Assembly (NCBI RefSeq): GCF_003173615.1
Contig: NZ_QGNA01000001.1
Location: 1,178,001 to 1,242,000 of the forward strand
Direction: 5' to 3'
Length of the DNA: 64,000 nt
Source of the DNA: Falsiroseomonas bella
GTDB taxonomy: Bacteria; Pseudomonadota; Alphaproteobacteria; Acetobacterales; Acetobacteraceae
Part shown: positions 27,293-38,340 of the stretch, piece by piece
How the letters are laid out: the number at the start of each line of letters is the position of its first letter
How positions within the stretch are numbered: the first letter of the stretch is position 1
The notes under the pieces: generated by a model
What the model was told of the DNA's origin: nothing
Databases searched by the model: none
Seen by the model: only the letters and a program-made list of their open reading frames with translations
Translations under genes and position numbers: made by a program

Positions 27293-27681
27293 GCGGTCTT
27301 CCCTTCCAGCTCCTCGATGATCGGGCAGTCCGGCCGGTCATCGCCGCTGCAATGCTGCGCGAGGTGCCGCAGGCTCTGCGCCACGGCGTTGAGCGCGGCG
27401 GCCTTCTCCTCCAGCGCCTCGACATGCGCCAGCGCCAAGCGCTTCACCTCCCCGCTCGCGCGCGAGCGGTCGCGCCACAGCGCGAGCAGCTTGCGGATGT
27501 CCTCGAGCGGGAAGGCCAGGTCGCGCGCATGGCGGATGAAGCGCAGCACGGCGACGTCCTGCGGTCCATAGCTGCGATAGCCGTTGGCGCGCCGTTCCGA
27601 CTCGATCAGCCCGATGGCCTCGTAGTGGCGAATCATCTTGGCGGAGACGCCGGAGCGTGCGGCCGCATGGCCGATCGTCAT
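27289..27681 (-). CDS. cueR: MerR-family copper-responsive regulator
   Basis: A 130-residue MerR-type activator. MTIGHAAARSGVSAKMIRHYEAIGLI is the winged helix of CueR and HmrR proteins. A long dimerisation helix follows, and the metal loop CSGDDRPDCPII provides the two cysteines that bind Cu(I) in CueR. It untwists promoters with 19-20 base spacers, and such a promoter lies ahead of copA. Two starts are possible: 27681 (canonical) and 27699, six residues longer. It follows copA on the same strand, so it is part of its own regulon. Confidence 0.93.
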   Translation of the reverse strand: MTIGHAAARSGVSAKMIRHYEAIGLIESERRANGYRSYGPQDVAVLRFIRHARDLAFPLEDIRKLLALWRDRSRASGEVKRLALAHVEALEEKAAALNAVAQSLRHLAQHCSGDDRPDCPIIEELEGKTA

Positions 27682-27704
27682 GCCCCGGCCGCCGCGCATC
27701 CGGG

Positions 27705-30143
<2,439 letters not shown>

Positions 30144-30148
30144 GCGCC

Positions 30149-30180
30149 GTAGATCGGGTCTCCCATTATGGGAGGGTCAA
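30149..30180 (-). promoter_or_regulatory. CueR-type promoter of copA
   Basis: Reading the minus strand, TTGACC (30180-30175) is a consensus -35, followed by the perfect palindrome CTCCCATaATGGGAG (30174-30160) and a weak -10 near 30155-30149 after a 19-20 base spacer. An overlong spacer with a dyad inside it is the hallmark of MerR-family promoters. It points at copA, whose operon encodes the CueR homologue. Confidence 0.8.
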
Positions 30181-30304
30181 GGGCCGATCCCGGCGTCTTG
30201 CGCAAGCGTGCATGTTTTCCATGCGGGCGACCTTGATCTGGCGCAGGTTCCGGACGCGCCGGGGCCCGTTGACGGTTCCGCGAGGCGCGGCGACATGGCC
30301 GCCC

Positions 30305-31312
30305 ATGCGCGCCTCGATCCTTCTTCTGGCCCTGCTGGTGGCCCTGCCCCTGCCCTTGGCCCTTCCCGCCGCCGCCCAGGCGCCCGGCCCCGATCCGGTG
30401 CGCATCGTCAACCGCACCGGGGTGGAGGCGACGGCCCTGCATGCGGTGCGCAGCGGCCGGCCGGACTGGGGATCCAACCTGCTGAACCGCGGCCCCCTGC
30501 CCGATGGGTTCGGCTTCAACCTGCGCGTGAACCCGGATGCCGGCTGCCGCTTCGATGTGCGGCTGGTGCTCTCCGACGGTCGGGAGAGCGTGGCGCGGGA
30601 CCAGGACATCTGCGCCACGCCGCGCGTGGAGCTGACCGCCGCGGCCGCGCCGGCGCCGGCGGTGGCGCAGGCGCGGCCCAACCCGAACGCGCGCAATGTC
30701 TCCTCCGGCACCGGCTTCGTCGTCGGGGCGGATCTGGTGATGACCAACCAGCATGTGGTGGATGGCTGCGACCGGATCCTGGCGCGCACCCCCGATGGCC
30801 GCTGGCTGGCCGCGGTGCCGCCGGCGCGGGTGGATGCGGCGCTCGACCTCGCGACGCTGCGCATCCCGGGCAATCCGGGACCGGCGCTGTCCTTCCGCAC
30901 GGCGCCGGCCGTGCGCCGCGGCGAAAGCGTCGTGGCCTATGGCTTTCCGCTTGCCGGGCTGCTCTCGGCCGATCCGAAGCTGACGCGGGGCGAGATCAAC
31001 GCGCTGGCGGGCATCCGCAACGACCAGAACAACTTCCAGATCAGCGCGGAGGTGCAGCCCGGCAATTCCGGCGGGCCGCTGCTGGACATGCAGGGGAACG
31101 TGGTCGGCGTGGTGGTGGCGAAGCTCGACAGCCGGCGGGTGCAGAACGTGGACAACGTGAACTTCGCGGTGAAGGGCGAAACGGCGCAGGCCTTCCTGCG
31201 CCGCGCCGGGGTGACCTTCCGCACCGCCGAAAGCCGCGGCACGGACCGCAGCGCCGCCGATGTGGGCGACATCGCGCATCGCAGCACCGTGCTGCTGCGC
31301 TGCGAGCGTTAG
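30305..31312 (+). CDS. Secreted S1C trypsin-like serine protease
   Basis: A 335-residue exported protease. MRASILLLALLVALPLPLALPAAAQA is the signal peptide. An N-terminal beta domain (about 30-110, two cysteines, VRIVNRTGVEATALHAVRSG) precedes the chymotrypsin-fold domain, with catalytic H150 in TNQHVVDGC, D181 in DAALDLATL and S255 in PGNSGGPLL. No PDZ domain follows, unlike HtrA/DegP. The domain pattern suggests a periplasmic protease for surface or damaged proteins. It is divergent from copA across about 160 bases. Confidence 0.88.
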   Translation: MRASILLLALLVALPLPLALPAAAQAPGPDPVRIVNRTGVEATALHAVRSGRPDWGSNLLNRGPLPDGFGFNLRVNPDAGCRFDVRLVLSDGRESVARDQDICATPRVELTAAAAPAPAVAQARPNPNARNVSSGTGFVVGADLVMTNQHVVDGCDRILARTPDGRWLAAVPPARVDAALDLATLRIPGNPGPALSFRTAPAVRRGESVVAYGFPLAGLLSADPKLTRGEINALAGIRNDQNNFQISAEVQPGNSGGPLLDMQGNVVGVVVAKLDSRRVQNVDNVNFAVKGETAQAFLRRAGVTFRTAESRGTDRSAADVGDIAHRSTVLLRCER

Positions 31313-31362
31313 CCGGCGCCGCCGCTCATCCTTCGTCAATCGCCTGCGCCTAGGCTGCGCGC

Positions 31363-32757
31363 ATGGCGAGGATGGTCTCTGCGCCCGCGCTCGGGGCGGC
31401 GCGCGCCCTGTTCCTGCTGGATGTCGCGCTCGTTGCCCTGGCCTGGCCGGCGGCGGTCGCGCTGCTGCCCGATCCGCCCGCGCTCAGCGACTGGCCGGGC
31501 GCGCTGGCGCTGCTGCTGCATCCGCTGGCCTATCTGCTCGGCCTCTACAGCCTCGGCCTCTATCGCCGCGACGCGCTGAACGAACCGCGGCGAGCGCTGG
31601 GGCGCGTGCCGGTCGCCGCGGTGCTGGCCGCGCTCGGCAGTGCCGCGGTGCTGGCGCTGCTGGCGCCGAAGGCCGGCGGGATCGGGCTGTTCTCGGCCGC
31701 GACCATCGGCCTCGGGCTGGCGGGCTGCCTGGCGCGGCTGGCCCTGGCAGCGCTGCGGCGGCTCGGCCTGTTCCGCCGGCGGCTGCTGATTGTCGGCGCC
31801 GGGCAGCGCGCCTTCGACCTGGTCTGGCTGCTGCGGCGGGAGGCGCGGACCCTCGCCTTCGACATCGCGCTGGTGCATGCGCCCGAGATGGGCACCTTCG
31901 ATCCGCGCCTTGCCGAGGATCCCGCGCTGCGCATCTTCCCGGCCGGCACCGCCTTCCTCGATGCCGCGCGCGCCTTCGGCGCCGACCAGATCGTCGTCGC
32001 CTCCGACGAGCGGCGCGGCCTGCCGATGGAGGCGCTGCTGGCCTGCCGCACGGCGGGCTTCCCGGTCAGCGAGTATCTCCGCTCGCTGGAGCGCGAGATC
32101 GGGCGCATCGACATCAAGCGGCTGGAGCTCGGCTTCCTGGTCTATGCCGAGGGTTTCGGCGCCAGCCTGCTGGACCATGCGCTGAAGCGCGCGCTGGACG
32201 TCGCGACAAGCCTGCTGCTGCTCGCGTTGTCCTCGCCCTTCCTGCTTGCGGCCGCTTTGGCCGTGAAGCTGCAGGATGGCGGGCCGGTGCTGTATCGCCA
32301 GGCGCGCGTCACGCGCGACGGCAGGATCTTCCGCATCATGAAGCTGCGCACCATGCGCGTGGATGCGGAGCGCTTCGGCGCCACCTGGGCCGCCGAGCGC
32401 GACCCGCGCATCACGCGCGTCGGCAATTTCCTGCGTCGCACGCGGCTGGATGAGCTGCCGCAGCTGTTCAACGTGCTGCGCGGCGACATGTCCATCGTCG
32501 GCCCGCGGCCGGAGCGCCCGGAATTCACCGAGGAGCTGGCGGCGAAGCTGCCGCTCTATCACGAGCGCCACCGGATGCGGGCGGGGCTCACCGGCTGGGC
32601 GCAGGTGAATTATCCCTACGGCGCGTCGCTGGACGATGCGCGCTCCAAGCTCAGCTACGACCTTTACTACGTCAAGAATTTCGGCGTGCTGTTCGACCTG
32701 CTGATCCTGATGCAGACGCTGCGCGTGGTGCTGTTCCCGGGGAATGCCGTGCGTTAG
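31363..32757 (+). CDS. Exopolysaccharide sugar-1-phosphate transferase (TIGR03013-like)
   Basis: A 464-residue polyprenyl-phosphate hexose-1-phosphate transferase that would start lipid-linked polysaccharide synthesis at the inner membrane. Four N-terminal membrane segments lead to a Rossmann-like middle (LLIVGAGQRAFDLVWLL). One more helix leads to the catalytic bacterial sugar transferase domain with KLRTM, RVGNFLRRTRLDELPQLFNVL, IVGPRPERPEF and AGLTGWAQVNYPYG. It resembles the EpsB/WcaJ type. No polysaccharide cluster is adjacent; the ArnT-like gene nearby is the only other envelope sugar gene here. Its stop overlaps the convergent rsmB stop by 4 bases. Confidence 0.9.
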   Translation: MARMVSAPALGAARALFLLDVALVALAWPAAVALLPDPPALSDWPGALALLLHPLAYLLGLYSLGLYRRDALNEPRRALGRVPVAAVLAALGSAAVLALLAPKAGGIGLFSAATIGLGLAGCLARLALAALRRLGLFRRRLLIVGAGQRAFDLVWLLRREARTLAFDIALVHAPEMGTFDPRLAEDPALRIFPAGTAFLDAARAFGADQIVVASDERRGLPMEALLACRTAGFPVSEYLRSLEREIGRIDIKRLELGFLVYAEGFGASLLDHALKRALDVATSLLLLALSSPFLLAAALAVKLQDGGPVLYRQARVTRDGRIFRIMKLRTMRVDAERFGATWAAERDPRITRVGNFLRRTRLDELPQLFNVLRGDMSIVGPRPERPEFTEELAAKLPLYHERHRMRAGLTGWAQVNYPYGASLDDARSKLSYDLYYVKNFGVLFDLLILMQTLRVVLFPGNAVR

Positions 32758-34067
32758 CCGCGCAAGAATCGCGCCGCGAAGAACCCGTCGATCCCGCCGC
32801 GCTCCGCCCACATGTCGGGCCGCGTGCGCAGCGTGCCCTGCGGCGTGATCGCCTCCGGCAGGCCCGGCACCTCCTCCGCGCGGATCGGGTCGAGGCGCAG
32901 GCCGAGCGCCGCCGCGCGGGCGAGATGCGCCTCGCCCTCCTCCGGCTGCAGCGAGCAGGTGGCGTAGACGAGGCGCCCGCCGGGCCGCAGCAGCGCCGCG
33001 GCATGCGCCAGCAGCCGTGCCTGCGTATCCGCCATCGTCGCCACATCGGCGGCGCGCTTCAGATGCGGGATGTCGGGATGGCGGCGGATGATGCCGGTCG
33101 CCGTGCAGGGCGCATCCAGCAGCACCGCGTCGAATTGTTCGTTCGCCGGCGGGGACCAGCTTCCTGCGTCGGCCTCCACCAGCGTCGCGCTCAGCTTCAG
33201 GCGGGCAAGGTTCTCGCCGAGCCGGGCGAGCCGGCGCGGATCGCGTTCCACCGCCACCACCGTGGCGCCGGCCGCGGCAAGCTGCGCCGTCTTGCCGCCC
33301 GGCGCGGCGCACAGGTCGGCGACGCGCTCGCCCGGCCGCGCGCCGAGCAGCCTTGCCGGCAACGCGGCGGCGGCGTCCTGCGCCCAGAATTGCCCTTCCG
33401 CGAAACCGGGCAGATCGGTGATGCGCGTGCCGGCCGGCAGCCGCGCGGTGCCGGTGGGCAGCATCTCCGCCCCCTCGGGTGCCGCCGCGCCGGGGGCAAG
33501 CGTCAGGTCCAGCGGGGCGGGCAGCCGGTGCGCGCGCGCGATCGCCCGCACGGCAGCCCCATAGGCGGCGTGCCAGGCGCTCCAGAGCCAGGGCGGCGTG
33601 TCCAGCCGTTCCGCGTCCAGGCCCTCCAGCGCCGCCGGGCCCTCCGCCGCCACCTTGCGCAGCACGGCATTGACCAGCCCGGCGAAGGGCCGCGGCACGA
33701 CGCCGACCGTCGCCGCGACGGCCGCATGGGCCGGCGTGCCGAGCAGCAGCAGTTCCGCCGCGCCGGCCCGCAGCGCTGCGCGGACCGGCGGCGGCGGCTC
33801 GCGCCGCAGGAAGGGCTCGAGCACGGCATCCAGGCTGCCGGCGCGGCGCAGCACGGCGGCGGCGATGCGGTGTGCGGCGGCGCGGTCGCGGGGCGCGAGG
33901 CCGCCGGGCAGCGCGTCCAGCGCCTCCTCCAGCGGGCGGCGGCGTTCCAGCACGGCGGCGAGCAGCGCCAGCGCCGCCTGGCGGGCGGGGGCGCCGGCCG
34001 CGCTGGCGGGGGCTGGACGTCGCGGCGGCGCCGGCGGCCGACGGCCGCCCGATGGCATCGAACTCAT
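32754..34067 (-). CDS. rsmB: 16S rRNA m5C967 methyltransferase
   Basis: A 437-residue RsmB/Sun protein. The N-terminal NusB-like RNA-binding domain (about 28-160, RQAALALLAAVLERRRPLEEAL) is followed by the SAM methyltransferase with CAAPGGKTAQL (SAM site), DAPCTATG (catalytic Cys) and CSLQPEEGE (second Cys). It methylates cytosine in the small-subunit rRNA. It starts 46 bases from the divergent ArnT-like gene. The first 25 residues are a Pro/Arg/Ala-rich tail. Confidence 0.94.
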   Translation of the reverse strand: MSSMPSGGRRPPAPPRRPAPASAAGAPARQAALALLAAVLERRRPLEEALDALPGGLAPRDRAAAHRIAAAVLRRAGSLDAVLEPFLRREPPPPVRAALRAGAAELLLLGTPAHAAVAATVGVVPRPFAGLVNAVLRKVAAEGPAALEGLDAERLDTPPWLWSAWHAAYGAAVRAIARAHRLPAPLDLTLAPGAAAPEGAEMLPTGTARLPAGTRITDLPGFAEGQFWAQDAAAALPARLLGARPGERVADLCAAPGGKTAQLAAAGATVVAVERDPRRLARLGENLARLKLSATLVEADAGSWSPPANEQFDAVLLDAPCTATGIIRRHPDIPHLKRAADVATMADTQARLLAHAAALLRPGGRLVYATCSLQPEEGEAHLARAAALGLRLDPIRAEEVPGLPEAITPQGTLRTRPDMWAERGGIDGFFAARFLRG

Positions 34068-34113
34068 TCCCCGGTTTATGGCCGCCTGCCGGGGGGCGTG
34101 CTAGGGCGCCGCG

Positions 34114-35796
34114 ATGCAGCGCGTGGAGCAATTCCTGGACCGGCTGCCGGAGACGCGGTGGCCGCGGCTCTGGCTCGTCCTGCTGTGCCTGGCGCTCTGG
34201 CTCCCCGGCTTCTTCACCATTCCCCCGGGCGACCGCGACGAAAGCCGCTTCGCCCAGGCGACGCGGCAGATGGTGCAGACCGGCGACTATGTCCGCATCC
34301 GGCTGGGCGAGGTGGAGCGCAACAAGAAGCCCGCCGGCATCCACTGGGCGCAGGCCGCCGCCGTGAATGCGCTGGAGACGCTGGGCGTCGAGGATGCGCG
34401 CGACCGCATCTGGGCCTATCGCCTGCCCTCCCTGCTCGGCGCGCTGATCGCGGTGCTCGCCACCTGGCATTTCGGCCGCGCGCTGGTGGGCCGTCGCGCC
34501 GGTTTCCTGGGTGCCGCGCTGCTGGCCGGCTGCCTGGTGCTGGTGATGGAGACGCACATCGCCAAGACCGATGCGGCGCTGCTCGGCACCGTCGCGGTCG
34601 CCATGGGGCTGATGGGCCGCGCCTATCTGAACCCGTCCGCCTTCACGGCGGGGCAGGCGGCGGGGTTCTGGCTGGTGCTCGGCGCCTCGGTGCTGCTGAA
34701 GGGGCCAATCGGGCCGGCGGTGCCGCTGCTTGCCGGCGTCACCCTGGCGGCGGCGGACCGGGCCTGGCGCAACCGCGCCCCCTGGCTGCGGGCGCTGCGC
34801 CCGGCCTGGGGCGTGCCGCTGATGCTGCTGGCCGCGCTGCCCTGGTTCGTCGCGGTGACCATCGCGACGGATGGCCGCTTCCTGTCGGACGCCATAGGCG
34901 GCGACATGCTGAGCAAGGTGGGCGGCGCGGACGAGAACCATTGGGGTCCGCCGGGCTACTACGCCCTGATCTTCGGCGTCGCCGCTTTCCCCGCCGCCTT
35001 CCTGGTGCTGCGGGCGCTGCGCGGCGCCTGGGCCGACCGGCTGCAGCCCGCCACGCGCTTCCTGCTGGCCTGGGCCGTGCCGGTCTGGCTGCTGTTCGAG
35101 GCCGTCACCACCAAGCTGCCGCACTACACGCTGCCCGCCTTCCCGGCGCTGATGCTGCTGGCGGCTTCCTGGGCGCTGGACCCGCTGCGCCGGGCGCCGC
35201 CGCGCTGGCTGCACTGGCTTTCCATGGCGGCGCTGGTCGGGGCGCCCATCGGGCTGGCGCTCGCCGCCGCGATCCTGCCGGTGCTGGCGGATGGCGGGGT
35301 TTCCCCCGTCGCGCTGCTCGGCCTGCCGGTGGCGGCTCTCTTTATCCTGGGAACCCTGCGGGCGCTGCGCGCCGGCAATCCGGCGCGCTCCGGGCTGCTG
35401 GCCGTGCTGCTCGCCGTGCCGCTGAACTGGGTGGTGCTGGAAGGCGTTTTGCCGCGCCTGACCGCGCCCTGGATCTCCCCCCGCCTCGCCGCGCTGGTCG
35501 AGGCGACGCGACCCGGCCTGGCGGACACGCAATTCGGCGTGGTGGGCTATCACGAGCCCTCGCTGCAATTCGCGATGGGCGGCGGCATCGGGCTGCTGCG
35601 CGACGGGCCGGAGGCGGCGCGCTTCCTCGCCGCCGCGCCGGGCCGTCTCGTCGCGGTCGCGGACCGGCAGGATGCCGCCTTCCGCGAGGAAGCGGCGCGG
35701 CTCGGCCTGTCGCCACGCGAACACGGCGTGGTGTCCGGCTTCAACTACTCGCGCGGACGACGCGTCGCGCTGACCCTCTACGGAGTGGACGGATGA
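34114..35796 (+). CDS. ArnT/PMT-family glycosyltransferase
   Basis: A 560-residue integral membrane glycosyltransferase of the ArnT-like GT83/PMT_2 group. GDRDESRFAQATRQM near residue 45 holds the catalytic Asp-Glu of the first periplasmic loop, and KKPAGIHWAQ is conserved in the same loop. About twelve membrane helices follow, with TTKLPHYTLPAFPALMLL in the second half. Such enzymes move an undecaprenyl-linked sugar (aminoarabinose or another) to lipid A or other envelope acceptors. No arnA-C genes are here, so the sugar is unknown. Its stop overlaps the dedA start (ATGA). Confidence 0.88.
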   Translation: MQRVEQFLDRLPETRWPRLWLVLLCLALWLPGFFTIPPGDRDESRFAQATRQMVQTGDYVRIRLGEVERNKKPAGIHWAQAAAVNALETLGVEDARDRIWAYRLPSLLGALIAVLATWHFGRALVGRRAGFLGAALLAGCLVLVMETHIAKTDAALLGTVAVAMGLMGRAYLNPSAFTAGQAAGFWLVLGASVLLKGPIGPAVPLLAGVTLAAADRAWRNRAPWLRALRPAWGVPLMLLAALPWFVAVTIATDGRFLSDAIGGDMLSKVGGADENHWGPPGYYALIFGVAAFPAAFLVLRALRGAWADRLQPATRFLLAWAVPVWLLFEAVTTKLPHYTLPAFPALMLLAASWALDPLRRAPPRWLHWLSMAALVGAPIGLALAAAILPVLADGGVSPVALLGLPVAALFILGTLRALRAGNPARSGLLAVLLAVPLNWVVLEGVLPRLTAPWISPRLAALVEATRPGLADTQFGVVGYHEPSLQFAMGGGIGLLRDGPEAARFLAAAPGRLVAVADRQDAAFREEAARLGLSPREHGVVSGFNYSRGRRVALTLYGVDG

Positions 35797-36398
35797 TCGA
35801 GTGGGTGACGAACATCGTCGCGGCCGGCGGCTGGCCGGGCGTTTTCCTGCTGATGTTCCTGGAGAACCTGTTCCCGCCGATCCCGTCGGAGGTGATCATG
35901 CCGCTGGCCGGCTTCGCCGCGGCGCGCGGGCAGATGTCCTTCGTGCTGGCGGTGATCGCGGGCATCGGCGGCACGCTGCTCGGCAACGCTTTCTGGTACG
36001 AGCTGGCGCGCGCCATCGGCTCCGCGCGCATCCGTCCTCTGTTCGCGCGCTACGGCCGCTGGTTCGCGGTGGACGACCGGGATTTCGACCGCGCCGAGGC
36101 GACGCTGCGCAAATATGGCCCGGTGGCGCTGTTCTTCGGCCGGCTGCTGCCGGCGATCCGCACGCTGATCTCGGTGCCTGCGGGCCTCGCGCATATCCCG
36201 CGCCACGTCTTCTACGTATGGACAGCGGCCGGCAGCGCGATCTGGATCCTGTTCCTGACGAGCGCCGGCTACCTGATGGAAGACCACTACGATCGCGTCG
36301 AGGGCTGGCTTGAGCCGCTCTCCTACGTCGTCGTCGGCGGCATCGTGGGCGCCTATCTCTGGCACATCTGGTCCACGCGGGTGCGCAAGCCGCGCTGA
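35793..36398 (+). CDS. DedA family membrane protein
   Basis: A 201-residue DedA protein, the family now seen as lipid-carrier (undecaprenyl phosphate and similar) flippases needed for envelope stability. The motif FLENLFPPIPSEVIMPLAGF lies in the first re-entrant helix and GRLLPAIRTLISVPAGLAH is the F/YxRxxPxxR signature with its essential arginines. ATG overlaps the stop of the ArnT-like gene, suggesting a joint role in recycling or using the undecaprenyl carrier. Confidence 0.92.
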   Translation: MIEWVTNIVAAGGWPGVFLLMFLENLFPPIPSEVIMPLAGFAAARGQMSFVLAVIAGIGGTLLGNAFWYELARAIGSARIRPLFARYGRWFAVDDRDFDRAEATLRKYGPVALFFGRLLPAIRTLISVPAGLAHIPRHVFYVWTAAGSAIWILFLTSAGYLMEDHYDRVEGWLEPLSYVVVGGIVGAYLWHIWSTRVRKPR

Positions 36399-36407
36399 GC
36401 TCAACGC

Positions 36408-36743
36408 TCAACGCCGCCGGGCGCGCACCGGGATCGGCACCGGCACCAGGTCGGTCACGCCGGTGCCGCCGCCGCGTGGCGGCCGGTCCGGGCGCTCGCC
36501 GAGCAGCATCGTCGCCGCGCCGATCTGCACGCTGCCGAAGGTGAGGCCGACGAAGAACCACAGCACCAGCGCGGGCCACCAGTGGCCGGCCGCGCCGAGC
36601 AGCACGCTGCCCGCGCCATGCGGGTCGGCGAGCAGGAAGCCGCCGACGAAGACCGCGGCCAGGCCGAAGCCGACCGCGGCGTGACAGAGGAAGAAGCGCA
36701 CCAGCTTCGGCGTGTCCCGCCAGGCGCGTGCGAGGCTGCGCAT
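36408..36743 (-). CDS. Small two-helix membrane protein, unknown
   Basis: A 111-residue protein with two predicted membrane helices (LVRFFLCHAAVGFGLAAVFVGGFLL and HWWPALVLWFFVGLTFGSVQIGAA) and a basic, proline-rich C-terminus. It is common in this bacterial group as an uncharacterised gene. AAGGAG at 36751-36756, 7 bases before the ATG at 36743, decides that start over a TTG at 36794 that overlaps the htpX stop. It is probably cotranscribed with htpX. Confidence 0.75.
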   Translation of the reverse strand: MRSLARAWRDTPKLVRFFLCHAAVGFGLAAVFVGGFLLADPHGAGSVLLGAAGHWWPALVLWFFVGLTFGSVQIGAATMLLGERPDRPPRGGGTGVTDLVPVPIPVRARRR

Positions 36744-36790
36744 CGGCTGCTCCTTTCGGCCGGGCGCCGTGTCGTCGCGGTCGCGCCGGC

Positions 36791-37747
36791 TCAACCCCAG
36801 GGGTTCCTGCGGCCGCCCCCGCTCCAGGGGCCCGGCTGCCGGGATGCAACGCGCGGCGGGGCGGGCGGGATGCGCGGAGCGCCTGGCGGCGGACCCATGC
36901 GGCCCGCCAGCTCCTCGAGCGCGGCGACGCGGTTCGCCGTGGCGGGATGGGTGGAGAACAGCCCGTCCATCCGCATGCCTGACAGCGGATTGATGATGAA
37001 CACATGTGCGCTGGCTGGATTGGCCTCCGCCGCCTCGTTCACCCGGCCCTGCTTGTAGTCCTCGAGGCGCATCAGCGCGGCGGCGAGGCCGCGGGGGTCG
37101 CCGGTGATCTCGGCGCCGATCCGGTCGGCCTCGTATTCGCGGGACCGGCTGACCGCCATCTGCACGATCATCGCCGCGATCGGCGCCAGCACGATCAGCA
37201 GGATCGTGCCGATCGGGCCGAAGGGGTTCGAGCGGCCGTCGGAGCTGCGCCCGCCGAACAGGAAGCCGAACTGCGCCAGCATGCCAATCGCGCCCGCGAG
37301 CGTCGCGGTGATGGTCATGATCAGCGTGTCGCGGTTCTTGATGTGCGCCAGCTCGTGCGCGATCACGCCCGCAACCTCGCGCTCGCTCATCATGTCGAGC
37401 AGGCCGGTGTTGACCGCGACGGCGCCCTTCTCCGGGCTGCGGCCCGTGGCGAAGGCGTTGGGCTGGTCCTCGTGGATCACATACAGCGCGGGCATCGGCA
37501 GCCCGGCGCGCTGCGCGAGCTCGGCCGTCATCTGATACAGGCGCGGCGCGTCATGCGGGCCGATCGGCTGGGCGTTGTGCATGCCCAGCACCACGCGGTC
37601 GCTGTTCCACCAGGCGAACAGGTTCATGCCGCAGGCCATGACGAAGGCGATGACCATGCCCTGCTCGCCGCCGATCGCGGCGCCGACGCCCACGAAGAGC
37701 GCGGTCATCGCCGCGAGCAGCAGCGCGGTGCGGAAATAGCCGGCCAT
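36791..37747 (-). CDS. htpX: Membrane zinc metalloprotease HtpX
   Basis: A 318-residue M48 protease of the inner membrane, degrading misfolded membrane proteins with FtsH. Two N-terminal helices ([19 protein letters not shown] and [17 protein letters not shown]) precede the zinc motif [10 protein letters not shown] and the third ligand in [28 protein letters not shown] is conserved near the C-terminus. About 35 proline-rich residues extend the tail. It lies beside the DUF1674 gene as in many alphaproteobacteria. Confidence 0.95.
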   Translation of the reverse strand: MAGYFRTALLLAAMTALFVGVGAAIGGEQGMVIAFVMACGMNLFAWWNSDRVVLGMHNAQPIGPHDAPRLYQMTAELAQRAGLPMPALYVIHEDQPNAFATGRSPEKGAVAVNTGLLDMMSEREVAGVIAHELAHIKNRDTLIMTITATLAGAIGMLAQFGFLFGGRSSDGRSNPFGPIGTILLIVLAPIAAMIVQMAVSRSREYEADRIGAEITGDPRGLAAALMRLEDYKQGRVNEAAEANPASAHVFIINPLSGMRMDGLFSTHPATANRVAALEELAGRMGPPPGAPRIPPAPPRVASRQPGPWSGGGRRNPWG

Positions 37748-37812
37748 GAGGCGACGCTCCCGAATGCCAGCGATGCGCGTTGGTCTCGCGACACCGCGCA
37801 GGGAGGTCCTAG

Positions 37813-38115
37813 ATGTGGGGCATGAGCAACGCAAGCAACGGGGGCGGTGACGCCCCGGCGCCCAAGGTGGCGCAGATCCCGATCCCCCCCGGCGACCCGA
37901 CGGGGCCGCAGCCCGGCCGGCCGGTGCCGGAGCCCAATCCCGGCCCGCCGCCCGCGCCCGACATGGACCCGCCCCTGCCCGGCGAGAAGCGCCCGCCCGC
38001 CGGCGACCCGCCGAAGGAGGAGCCGATCCGGCTGAAGGAAGTGGGCGGCCCCAGCGGGCCGGAACCCACCCGCTACGGCGACTGGGAGCGGAAGGGGCGG
38101 GTCAGCGATTTCTGA
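37813..38115 (+). CDS. DUF1674 protein, SDHAF4-like assembly factor
   Basis: A 100-residue protein. Residues 1-75 are proline-rich and probably disordered. The C-terminal [20 protein letters not shown] with final SDF is the DUF1674 signature shared with the mitochondrial succinate dehydrogenase assembly factor SDHAF4, which protects flavinylated SdhA before complex assembly. GGGAGG at 37801-37806, 6 bases before the ATG, supports the start at 37813. The neighbour htpX is divergent. Confidence 0.88.
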   Translation: MWGMSNASNGGGDAPAPKVAQIPIPPGDPTGPQPGRPVPEPNPGPPPAPDMDPPLPGEKRPPAGDPPKEEPIRLKEVGGPSGPEPTRYGDWERKGRVSDF

Positions 38116-38340
38116 CCGATTCGCCCGGGCCGCGACTCGGCGCGACTCGGCGGAACGGCCTTGTGGGTGAAAAAGCGAATCGCCCCAAGGTCTTGTGGCA
38201 GTGGAACGCTTGTCCGGGGGTCAGCGATTCGTTCGCGCGACTCGGACCAAGGGACTGAAATTACAAAGTTTCCCTCGGCCGATTCGGCGCATGATTCACG
38301 CCCCGTTCCGTTTGCGGGGCGAATCGCGAACCGGTGCGAT
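38116..38340. other. CGANTCG/GANTC site array between convergent genes, candidate replication origin
   Basis: This 225-base gap between the ends of two convergent genes holds nine GANTC sites (starting 38118, 38134, 38144, 38177, 38226, 38239, 38281, 38293, 38321). All but 38293 sit in the palindrome CGANTCG. CGCGACTCGG occurs three times (38131 and 38141 in tandem, and 38236), and GGGTCAGCGATT twice (38099 and 38218). An AT-rich stretch spans 38254-38271 (14 of 18 A/T). One 7/9 DnaA-box match (TGTGGGTGA) is at 38162-38170. GANTC is the CcrM methylation target in alphaproteobacteria. Origin function is inference; the array itself is plain. Confidence 0.5.

Noticed and set aside
31336-35724. 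Open frame of over 1,400 codons on the minus strand across the protease end, sugar transferase, rsmB and the ArnT-like gene
   Set aside because: The product is low-complexity Arg/Gln/Gly sequence and overlaps several well-supported genes, so it is a shadow of codon bias.
38162-38202. DnaA boxes in the CGANTCG region
   Set aside because: Only TGTGGGTGA (7 of 9) comes close; the second TTGTGG site matches poorly. This is too weak to count as DnaA-box evidence, so the origin proposal rests on the site array and gene layout.
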